A model generated the notes under the pieces. It was not told where the DNA came from. It saw only the letters and a list, made by a program, of their open reading frames with translations, and ran no database searches. Both the position numbers and the translations under genes were made by a program. This document shows positions 55,266 through 64,000 of a stretch of DNA of 64,000 nucleotides, one piece after another. Position 1 is the stretch's first letter. The number at the start of each line of letters is the position of its first letter. The DNA is from Tetragenococcus halophilus subsp. flandriensis (GTDB lineage: Bacteria; Bacillota; Bacilli; Lactobacillales; Enterococcaceae): contig NZ_BSUG01000006.1 in the NCBI RefSeq assembly GCF_030161475.1, positions 59,169 to 123,168 on the forward strand, given 5' to 3'.

Positions 55266-55368
55266 CCCTAGATTCTACAAAATTAGAGTTAGACTGATAA
55301 AGTAACTCTAGAATTCTTAAATCTAGAGCTAGTCTAGCGAACTAACCCTAGATTTTTCAAATCTAGAG
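55266..55368. repeat. 40-bp tandem hairpin repeat array (CTAGA type), three units
   Basis: CTAGA anchors at 55268, 55308 and 55348 give steps of 40 bp. The second unit folds as CTCTAGA with TCTAGAG and the third as CTAGATTT with AAATCTAG. A pairing across units (AGAGTTA with TAACTCT) is also possible. It lies between convergent argH and the crp gene. Confidence 0.75.
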
Positions 55369-55418
55369 TACTTCTGCTTATTTTCTAATTTCGCAAAACA
55401 AGTTCAGCATGCTTCTTT

Positions 55419-56081
55419 TTATATTTCTTCTAACTTTTCAGAATCGATAATTTGAATCATTTGTTTATCTCTTTTAATCAGTTGATCTTTTTCCAAAGAT
55501 TTCAATTTACGCGACAATGTTTCCGGTGTGGTCCCTAAAAAACCAGCTAGTTCCTTCATTTTCATAGGAATTTTTATTTGAGAACTTTCCGTAGCTTTTG
55601 CTAAATCTAACAGATAAGTTGCCAATCGTTCTTCAATTCTCTCCATCGTTAGAAATTGCGTCTGTTCTTCAACTTTAGCATTTTTCTCAGCATTAATTGT
55701 TAAAAGTTTGATACTTAATTGCGGATAGTCTTTTAAAAGTTTTTGAAAATCACTTTGTTTTAGTATACAAATCTCAGTATTTTGCAAAGCTTCGCCAAAC
55801 AAATTATTATTTTTTACACCAAACAGCGCATCTTCACCTTCATAGCCGCCAGGTTCTACCACACGTAATAATTGTTCTTTTCCGCTTGGCGAAAGTTGAT
55901 AAACTTTTAAAAGACCTTTTGCCAGAATAACCAATTGGGGATCATCATAAGGAGAGATTACTGTCTCTCCTTTTTTGTAAGTGGTGTGTCTAACTAATTG
56001 ATGAATTCTTTTTTGATCTTGCAAGTCCAAATGATTAAATAAAGGAACTAATGTGACACATAAATGCTCTTTGTGATTCAT
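55419..56081 (-). CDS. Crp/Fnr family transcriptional regulator (FLP-like)
   Basis: The 220-residue protein has an N-terminal cyclic-nucleotide-type sensor domain (GETVISPYDDPQLVILAKGLLKVYQL) and a C-terminal helix-turn-helix (MKELAGFLGTTPETLSRKLKSL) whose recognition helix resembles that of FNR. Two cysteines, C8 and one near 106, could form the disulfide described for Lactobacillus FLP; the cluster cysteines of true FNR are absent. ATG at 56081 is chosen over 56087 by spacing from AGAGG. It ends a metal-handling operon that carries two perfect FNR-type boxes, so it probably controls its own operon. Confidence 0.87.
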   Translation of the reverse strand: MNHKEHLCVTLVPLFNHLDLQDQKRIHQLVRHTTYKKGETVISPYDDPQLVILAKGLLKVYQLSPSGKEQLLRVVEPGGYEGEDALFGVKNNNLFGEALQNTEICILKQSDFQKLLKDYPQLSIKLLTINAEKNAKVEEQTQFLTMERIEERLATYLLDLAKATESSQIKIPMKMKELAGFLGTTPETLSRKLKSLEKDQLIKRDKQMIQIIDSEKLEEI

Positions 56082-56094
56082 AATCATCCTCTTT

Positions 56095-56631
56095 TTATTC
56101 TTCTTCGTCTTCTTCTAAACCTTCAGAAACTTCGTGTCCTAAATAACTTTGTATACTATAAATTTGATGTTTTATCCAAGCGTATAACTGTTTTAAAAAT
56201 TCTGCAAGACCAAATTTATTTTCATCTTCTGACAACATTACTCCTCGAGTGATAAATAATAATTGAGTACTGAAATCTTTACAAATATCCATCAACAGAT
56301 CATTTCCTGTATCGTATTTTAAACGTCCGTTTTCTTCTAACATACTATATTGGGTAAATTCTTCTGTAGTTGTAGGAATAAGCTCATCTTCATCTAACAT
56401 CAAATAATTTAACTCGTCAAAGAACCGGCTTTCTTTACTAATCAATTCAGGAAATACTTCTTGAACAAAACTTCGTTCTACTCCTTTTATATAATAAGAA
56501 ACTTGTCTTAATTTATTCTGATGGATATGCAAGTTTGCTAGAATATGACCGATCATTGCGCCAGCTGTCGGTGTATGATGATCTTTTTCACTTTGAATTA
56601 ACTCTTGTTGGTATTTTTCTTCTGGAGTCAT
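56095..56631 (-). CDS. Dps/ferritin-like protein
   Basis: The 178-residue, largely helical protein resembles the Dps-like/ferritin-like family: helices with TAGAMIGHILANLHIHQNKLRQVSYYIKG, then FFDELNYLMLDEDELIPTTTEEFTQYSML, where His, Asp and Glu could bind iron. It has an acidic tail ending in EDEEE. Classic Dps stores iron and protects DNA from peroxide. The similarity is moderate and the ferroxidase ligands cannot be confirmed by eye. The ATG at 56631 overlaps the stop of the HMA gene (TGATG). Its place beside a metal ATPase supports an iron role. Confidence 0.65.
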   Translation of the reverse strand: MTPEEKYQQELIQSEKDHHTPTAGAMIGHILANLHIHQNKLRQVSYYIKGVERSFVQEVFPELISKESRFFDELNYLMLDEDELIPTTTEEFTQYSMLEENGRLKYDTGNDLLMDICKDFSTQLLFITRGVMLSEDENKFGLAEFLKQLYAWIKHQIYSIQSYLGHEVSEGLEEDEEE

Positions 56632-56861
56632 CAAGACAACTCCTTTGTCTTAGTATCCTCTACGGTATAGCCTAACTTTTCAATCGCTTCTTGGATTATC
56701 GCCGCATCTGTCACACTCGAATCAAGTTCAACTTTTACTTTACTTGCATTAAATAATACTTTCACCTTAGTTACGCCATCTTCCTTTTTAACTGCTTGTT
56801 CGATTTTTTGCATACATGAAGGACAAGTGAGCGTCCCTAATTGAATGATTACTTTTTTCAT
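56631..56861 (-). CDS. Heavy-metal-associated (HMA) domain protein
   Basis: The 76-residue protein is a single HMA domain of the ferredoxin-like fold, with the metal-binding pair in LGTLTCPSCMQKIEQAV (CPSC at residues 13-16). Such proteins carry Cu+, Zn2+ or other soft metals to P-type ATPases or act as stand-alone domains of them. The neighbouring ATPase lacks its own HMA domain, so this protein may replace it. It has its own promoter with an FNR-type box in the gap after the ATPase gene, and AGGAGG before the ATG. Confidence 0.9.
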   Translation of the reverse strand: MKKVIIQLGTLTCPSCMQKIEQAVKKEDGVTKVKVLFNASKVKVELDSSVTDAAIIQEAIEKLGYTVEDTKTKELS

Positions 56862-56921
56862 AATAAATTTCCTCCTCTTTTATTTTCATAACTATCTTAA
56901 ATTATTTTATAAAAGAAAAAC

Positions 56922-56935
56922 TTGATACTTATCAA
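56922..56935 (-). promoter_or_regulatory. FNR/FLP-type box before the HMA gene
   Basis: TTGATACTTATCAA is a perfect TTGAT-N4-ATCAA site. On the minus strand its first half doubles as a -35 (TTGATA), 18 bp before TATAAA, so a bound regulator would block polymerase. Confidence 0.8.
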
Positions 56936-56938
56936 GTT

Positions 56939-58798
56939 TTACATTTTTTTCTTATAATTTAGTAATAAACGCATGCCATTAAAAATGACAATTAGGATAC
57001 TTAATTCATGGATAAACATACCACTAGCCATATAGATATAACCAAAAATCAAGCCTAATAACAACAGCAATATGGTCGCTAGTGCAATTAAGATATTTTC
57101 CTGCATATTACGCAATGTTTTTTTCGTTAATCGGTAAGCATCCGCTAATTTTCCAAAACTTGATTTCATTAAAACGATATCTGACGTTTCAATAGCGACT
57201 TCTGTGCCCCCTCCCATAGCAATTCCAATATCACTTAAAGCAAGTGAGGGACTATCGTTAACACCATCACCGACAAAAGCTGTTTGATGACCTTCATTTT
57301 GTAATTTGCGGATATAATCGGCTTTATTTTCTGGCAATAAATTCCCATAAACCCTAGTTATCCCAAGTTCTCTTGCAATACTTTCTGCTGTTTCTTGATT
57401 GTCACCGGTGAGCATAATTATCTCTTTTGCGCCCATTTGTTTTAACTGGATTAATGTTTCTTTTACTTTCGAACGAATCTGATCTTTAATTCCAATCAAT
57501 AAAGACAATTGGCCATCAATTGCCACCATCACTAAAGAATGCCCACTAATTTGTAATTGATGGATATCATTTTGTATTTTTTTCGTAAGTTCAATATTAT
57601 TTGCGTTCATCAAAGATTGATTACCAACAAGTACCTTTTTATCATCCGATATTGCTTTAATTCCTTGGCCTTTAACTACATTCGTTTGAGTCACTGGCAG
57701 ATAACTGGACAACTTTGCATAGTCTAAAATCGCTTGTCCTAGTGGATGATCAGATTCTCTTTCAACACTAGCGACTACTTTTAAACTCTCACTCAAATCA
57801 TCTGTGTAACTTTTGATAGCAGCAACGCTTGGTTTGCCTAATGTCAAAGTACCCGTTTTATCAAATACAAAAGTGTCAACTTGACTAAAACCATCGATAA
57901 CTTCGCCGCCTTTAATCAATATGCCAGCTTTAGCACCACTTCCAATACCAGCAACATTTGAAACTGGGACGCCAATAACCAAAGCCCCAGGACATCCTAG
58001 AACTAAAATAGTAATGGCTAAACGAACATCCTGTGTCAAAGTACCAATAATTAAAGATAAAATAAGGACGATCGGCGTATAATATTTGGCAAATTTATCA
58101 ATGAAACGTTCAGCACTAGATTTACTATCTTGTGCTTCTTCCACTAGCTCAATAATTTTACCAAAAGTAGTATCCTCACCGACTTTTTTAGTTTTTACTT
58201 TTAACGTACCATTATCTAAAAATGTCCCCGCAAAAACATCGTCACCTTTTCCCTTTTTTCTTTGTTTCGATTCACCAGTTACACTGGCTTCATCCAAGTA
58301 GCCTTTTCCTTCATCAATAATCCCATCTACCGGTACTTGACTACCCGTTTTTACTAATAAACGATCGTCCTTAGCAATATCCTCAATTGCAACTGTTTTA
58401 CTTGAACCATCATCTAATATTTTTAAAGCACTTTTCGGAGCCATTTTGGTCAAAGATTGAATAGCTGTACGTGTTTTTTCTAAGGTTTTTTGTTCTAAAA
58501 AACTACCAAATAAAAACAAAAAAGTAACAATCGCTGACTCATTATATTCCCCGATCAAAAAAGCGCCAAAAACTGCGATAGTTACTAACAAATCAATACT
58601 GAGCACCCACACTTTTAAAGCTTGATATGCTTGCAAAAAAATCGGTAGCACTCCGATGATAGAAGCAATAATTAGAAAGATTTGATAAGCAAGTCGTTCC
58701 ATAAAGATAAACTTTGTAATCCCGGCAAAAATAATAAATATCCCTGTAATAAACGTTAGCTGATTTTTATGCTGCATAATCCACTGTTGTATTTTCAC
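56939..58798 (-). CDS. P1B-type heavy metal translocating ATPase
   Basis: The 619-residue ATPase pumps metal ions across the membrane. It has the phosphatase loop VTGES, the phosphorylation site DTFVFDKTGTLTLGKP, the nucleotide-domain HP motif in ESDHPLGQAI, and GDGVNDSPSLALSDIG. The transport motif in the sixth helix is CPGALVIGVPVS instead of the common CPC, CPH or SPC. The last helices have FIHELSILIVIFNGMRLL, somewhat like the HEGGT motif of iron/cobalt pumps (P1B-4). There is no N-terminal HMA domain. It begins with GTG after AAGGAGG. Metal is uncertain: Fe, Zn, Cd or Co. Confidence 0.88.
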   Translation of the reverse strand: MKIQQWIMQHKNQLTFITGIFIIFAGITKFIFMERLAYQIFLIIASIIGVLPIFLQAYQALKVWVLSIDLLVTIAVFGAFLIGEYNESAIVTFLFLFGSFLEQKTLEKTRTAIQSLTKMAPKSALKILDDGSSKTVAIEDIAKDDRLLVKTGSQVPVDGIIDEGKGYLDEASVTGESKQRKKGKGDDVFAGTFLDNGTLKVKTKKVGEDTTFGKIIELVEEAQDSKSSAERFIDKFAKYYTPIVLILSLIIGTLTQDVRLAITILVLGCPGALVIGVPVSNVAGIGSGAKAGILIKGGEVIDGFSQVDTFVFDKTGTLTLGKPSVAAIKSYTDDLSESLKVVASVERESDHPLGQAILDYAKLSSYLPVTQTNVVKGQGIKAISDDKKVLVGNQSLMNANNIELTKKIQNDIHQLQISGHSLVMVAIDGQLSLLIGIKDQIRSKVKETLIQLKQMGAKEIIMLTGDNQETAESIARELGITRVYGNLLPENKADYIRKLQNEGHQTAFVGDGVNDSPSLALSDIGIAMGGGTEVAIETSDIVLMKSSFGKLADAYRLTKKTLRNMQENILIALATILLLLLGLIFGYIYMASGMFIHELSILIVIFNGMRLLLNYKKKM

Positions 58799-58852
58799 TT
58801 TCTTCTCCTCCTTTTCACAATTACAGTGTACTCAGAGAAGATAAGAAAATAA

Positions 58853-58866
58853 TTGATATCCATCAA
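58853..58866 (-). promoter_or_regulatory. FNR/FLP-type box before the metal ATPase gene
   Basis: TTGATATCCATCAA is a perfect TTGAT-N4-ATCAA site. On the minus strand it overlaps a TTGATG -35 that is 17 bp from TATCTT, the same layout as before the HMA gene. Confidence 0.8.
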
Positions 58867-58882
58867 TTTTGTATTAAATAAA

Positions 58883-58908
58883 AAAACATACCATTACTGA
58901 TATGTTTT
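58883..58908 (-). terminator. Terminator of the tRNA-Leu gene
   Basis: AAAACATA (58883-58890) and TATGTTTT (58901-58908) form a stem, followed on the minus strand by a T run. Confidence 0.75.
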
Positions 58909-58932
58909 GTGAATGAAAGTTAATTTTTAAAT

Positions 58933-59016
58933 GCGGATAGTGGGAGTCGAACCCACACGAGCGTTATGCTCACATGAACCTGAATCATGCTTGTCTACCA
59001 ATTCCAACACATCCGC
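58933..59016 (-). tRNA. tRNA-Leu (anticodon CAG)
   Basis: The 84-base minus-strand gene folds into a cloverleaf: acceptor GCGGATG with TATCCGC, a D-arm containing TTGGTAGAC, the anticodon loop TTCAGGT between CATGA and TCATG, a long variable arm typical of leucine tRNAs, and the T-arm GGGTTCGACTCCC. The CCA end is not encoded. Confidence 0.95.
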
Positions 59017-59085
59017 TTTACAACAGAGTCTATTATAACAATGTCTATTCTTTTGTCAAACATGACTAAATTAGTAAAAAATAAG

Positions 59086-59132
59086 CTCAGAAAAGGATAA
59101 AGCAGTAACGAATTACCTCATCCCTTTCTGAG
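59086..59132 (-). terminator. Terminator of the RpiR gene
   Basis: CTCAGAAAAGGAT (59086-59098) pairs with ATCCCTTTCTGAG (59120-59132) with one mismatch. The minus strand continues with TTATTTTTT. Confidence 0.8.
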
Positions 59133-59147
59133 AATTAACATTAAAAA

Positions 59148-59912
59148 TTACTGTAATTGATCTAAATCGATTTGTTTATAATCTACATAAGCACGATAAA
59201 ATAAGTCCATAATTTGAAATAGTGGCATCATACTAAAAATCTCATCAGTAGACTCACCTATTTCTGTCGATTGATAATATAAATTATAGGTTGCTTTTGA
59301 CGCTAAACGGTTCCTACTCATATTGGTTATTGACAACATAGGAATATTCTTTAATTTCATACGATTTAAGATACTTTCTCGTGGCTTATTTTCACCACTT
59401 AATGAAAGAATAATCATCAAATCCTTTTCTGTAATCGAACCATCCAAAACGATGCTAAGCTCTTTTTGTGACTGTAAATGTATTGGAAAACGCTGTAAAG
59501 GGATCACACTACGCATAAAATTTTGTAAAACATCACGTTGCCCCCACCCTGTTCCGTAACAATAAATGGCATTTGCCTGATCAAAAGCTTGTAAAGCTGG
59601 TTTAACGTTTTGTTGACTAAATATTTTTGCAGTCTGTAGCAAATCATCTTGTTGCATAGCTACAAAAGAATTTTGTTCTTTACGATATGTATTTTGTTGC
59701 TTTAATGCATACTTGAATTCACTATAGCCTGAAAAACCTAATTTTTGCGTAAAACGTAAAATAGAAGATTTTGATGTTAAGGTAGCTTCTGCTAACTGGG
59801 TAATCGATAAACGTTTACATTCCTCCACGTGATTCATAATATATTGAGAAATATGCTGATCATTTTCATTTAAATGATCATAATGTTCATTAATTAAGGT
59901 TTCTATGCTCAA
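59148..59912 (-). CDS. RpiR family regulator with SIS domain
   Basis: The 254-residue regulator has an N-terminal RpiR helix-turn-helix (LSITQLAEATLTSKSSILRFTQKLGFSGYSEFKYAL). A SIS sugar-phosphate-binding domain follows from about residue 100 (AIYCYGTGWGQRDVLQNFMR, IILSLSGENKPRESILNRMK). Proteins like this sense a phosphosugar and control the adjacent catabolic genes. Here the neighbours are a PTS permease and a 6-phospho-alpha-glucosidase, so maltose 6-phosphate or a related disaccharide phosphate is the likely signal. It lies 195 bp after the glucosidase gene, beyond a hairpin. Confidence 0.9.
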   Translation of the reverse strand: MSIETLINEHYDHLNENDQHISQYIMNHVEECKRLSITQLAEATLTSKSSILRFTQKLGFSGYSEFKYALKQQNTYRKEQNSFVAMQQDDLLQTAKIFSQQNVKPALQAFDQANAIYCYGTGWGQRDVLQNFMRSVIPLQRFPIHLQSQKELSIVLDGSITEKDLMIILSLSGENKPRESILNRMKLKNIPMLSITNMSRNRLASKATYNLYYQSTEIGESTDEIFSMMPLFQIMDLFYRAYVDYKQIDLDQLQ

Positions 59913-60060
59913 AATAATTCATCCTCCATTTTTTTGTATTTTAATTGTAACACAAGGAGGATGTGAGGCTAAAAAATATTATTATATTGTTATCTAGTTT
60001 ATTAAAGTTAGCTTTTTACTTATTAAAAATCTTAACGTTTTTATTTAAATACTCAAAAGA

Positions 60061-60091
60061 ATTCCCAGATACTAGTTAAGTACCTGGGAAT
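60061..60091 (-). terminator. Terminator of the PTS/glucosidase operon
   Basis: ATTCCCAG (60061-60068) and CTGGGAAT (60084-60091) form a stem followed on the minus strand by TCTTTTG, between the glucosidase and RpiR genes. Confidence 0.65.
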
Positions 60092-60107
60092 CCTCTCCTT
60101 TATTCCA

Positions 60108-63060
<2,953 letters not shown>

Positions 63061-63088
63061 TACTCTTTCACTTCCTCTTAAATTAATT

Positions 63089-63102
63089 TGAAATCGTTTT
63101 AC
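63089..63102 (-). promoter_or_regulatory. cre-like site before the PTS operon
   Basis: TGAAATCGTTTTAC matches the CcpA consensus at 12 of 14 positions, 29 bp before the PTS gene. The rest of the 325-bp gap holds a short palindromic stretch (GGGAAAATTCCC at about 63194) and a terminator, with no gene. Confidence 0.5.
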
Positions 63103-63324
63103 TGACTTCAGTTTAGCAAATCCAAATCAAAATGATAGGGGTTACAAAGTAAATGGGACTGTGCTTCTAAGTTACATATCCTTCCCATGAAACGGGAAAA
63201 TTCCCGGGTTTAAATCCACTGAAATTTAAAGACCGTGTGACTATGTATAATTAATAACAATAAAAAAGGAATTGCGTGATTAACTTATATTATAAAAAGC
63301 TTTTGATTAAAGAAAATAAAAAAA

Positions 63325-63360
63325 CAAGTGAATGTCCTATTGCTAGGCTGCATTCACTTG
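63325..63360 (-). terminator. Terminator after the M20 peptidase remnant
   Basis: CAAGTGAATG (63325-63334) and CATTCACTTG (63351-63360) form a perfect stem followed on the minus strand by seven T. Confidence 0.88.
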
Positions 63361-63385
63361 CTTTTTTCAACAATGTTTAAGCATT

Positions 63386-64000
63386 TTATTTCAAATATTC
63401 GCTAAATAATTGTTTGTACATTTCAATATAATCAAAATACATTGGCTTATATAGACTTTCATTATCTTTATGCATGGTATCATTACCTGGACCAAACATC
63501 GTATAATCAAAGCCATTGGGTTGATTGATCAAGAATTTCGAACCGTCTGTTCCACCAGAAACACCCATTGTCAAAATTTCATCGGCAGAAAATTTCATTC
63601 CCGTTAATTCTGCTGATTTTTTAGCTTGTTTGATTTCTTCATCTGACATTCCTTGATTTTGCAGATAAGGCGTTCCGATTTTTTGAATTAAGCTAATTAA
63701 AGAAGAGTCTTTATTTCCGGTAATAGCTATAGTATTCATCGTTACTGTATAATCAATTTGCGCATCGGTCTTTTGATTATAATCAGCAATTGTTTCTTTA
63801 AAGATATCCTCTAGTTGATCATTGGTAAATTCAGGGATCGTTCGCATATTAATTTGTGCCTGAGCTGAAGCTGGGAGGTCAAGTCCAAAATCTTGTGTAA
63901 AATATCAATGTCATTTATACCTTGATTGTAGAGAGCTGAATCGATGGAAAAAGCTCTTTTGATTTATGGTTTAAATCCTTCACGAGACTATTTGAAAGAT
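63386..64000 (-). pseudogene. M20 family metallopeptidase (ArgE/DapE type), broken gene, partial
   Basis: The C-terminal part of an M20 zinc peptidase or deacylase reads in frame from about 63904 down to 63386: AQINMRTIPEFTNDQLEDIF, GVSGGTDGSKFLINQPNGFD and FGPGNDTMHKDNESLY, which holds the conserved His. Upstream in this frame stands a TGA (63907-63905). A second frame further upstream also closes with TAA, and all three frames are stopped between 63900 and 64000. The N-terminal metal-binding half should be there and is not readable, so the gene is disrupted. A free-standing 153-residue protein from 63847 would lack most of the active site. Confidence 0.72.

Noticed and set aside
63185..63215. 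Terminator or operator at GGGAAAATTCCC
   Set aside because: The short palindrome has no T run and no clear relation to a promoter, so it is only mentioned.

Overview
The window comes from a low-GC Gram-positive bacterium of the order Lactobacillales. It most resembles Enterococcaceae, with Tetragenococcus or Enterococcus as the best guess. The grounds are the gene blocks hrcA-grpE-dnaK-dnaJ, rimP-nusA-ylxR-ylxQ-infB-rbfA and yqeG-yqeH-yhbY-nadD-yqeK-rsfS-yqeM, a GlnP transporter with two fused binding domains, and an aspartate racemase/ATP-grasp ligase pair like the one that makes D-aspartate cell-wall cross-bridges in Enterococcus faecium. The genus is inferred, not proven. Most of the window is ordinary chromosomal core. 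No phage, complete insertion sequence or CRISPR array was seen.

Layout. 1-4 kb: 5' part of uvrB with a LexA-like box, then glnPQ. 4-9.2 kb: heat-shock operon hrcA-grpE-dnaK-dnaJ with two CIRCE operators. 9.3-14.5 kb: hemW, a LemA/TPM pair, a small hypothetical gene and an ABC exporter. 14.7-22.4 kb: ribF, truB, and the rimP-infB-rbfA translation operon with its leader attenuator. 22.5-24.9 kb: thrS with a T-box. 24.9-29 kb: small enzymes, then the D-aspartate pair. 29-36.2 kb: helD, two hypothetical genes, a cation/proton antiporter and yebC. 36.3-41.8 kb: tmcAL and the yqe operon. 42-43 kb: PadR regulator and partner. 43.2-47.7 kb: an ATP-grasp ligase, two esterases and an amidase of unknown purpose. 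47.8-51.1 kb: B12-dependent ribonucleotide reductase with its cobalamin adenosyltransferase behind a pair of NrdR boxes. 51.6-55.2 kb: a transaldolase-like aldolase and argGH with an ARG box. 55.4-58.9 kb: a metal ATPase/HMA/ferritin-like/Crp-Fnr operon with two perfect FNR-type boxes. 58.9-63.1 kb: tRNA-Leu, then an RpiR regulator, 6-phospho-alpha-glucosidase and PTS transporter. 63.4-64 kb: a broken M20 peptidase gene.

The least explained signal is a set of five intergenic arrays (near 16.7, 29.1, 51.2, 51.4 and 55.3 kb). Each is built of about 40-43 bp tandem units and each unit carries its own inverted repeat. The arrays mostly differ in sequence but share the period and the one-hairpin-per-unit design. 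In the 29.1 kb array the stems change in a compensated way (T-A, A-T and C-G at the same stem position), which argues for selection on, or copying of, the folded form. Other points for a second look are an apparent AUA start codon for rsfS, the FNR-box metal operon, and the ligase/esterase/amidase cluster.

Many genes here appear to start with TTG or GTG. Where the ribosome binding site decided the start, this is stated in the entry.
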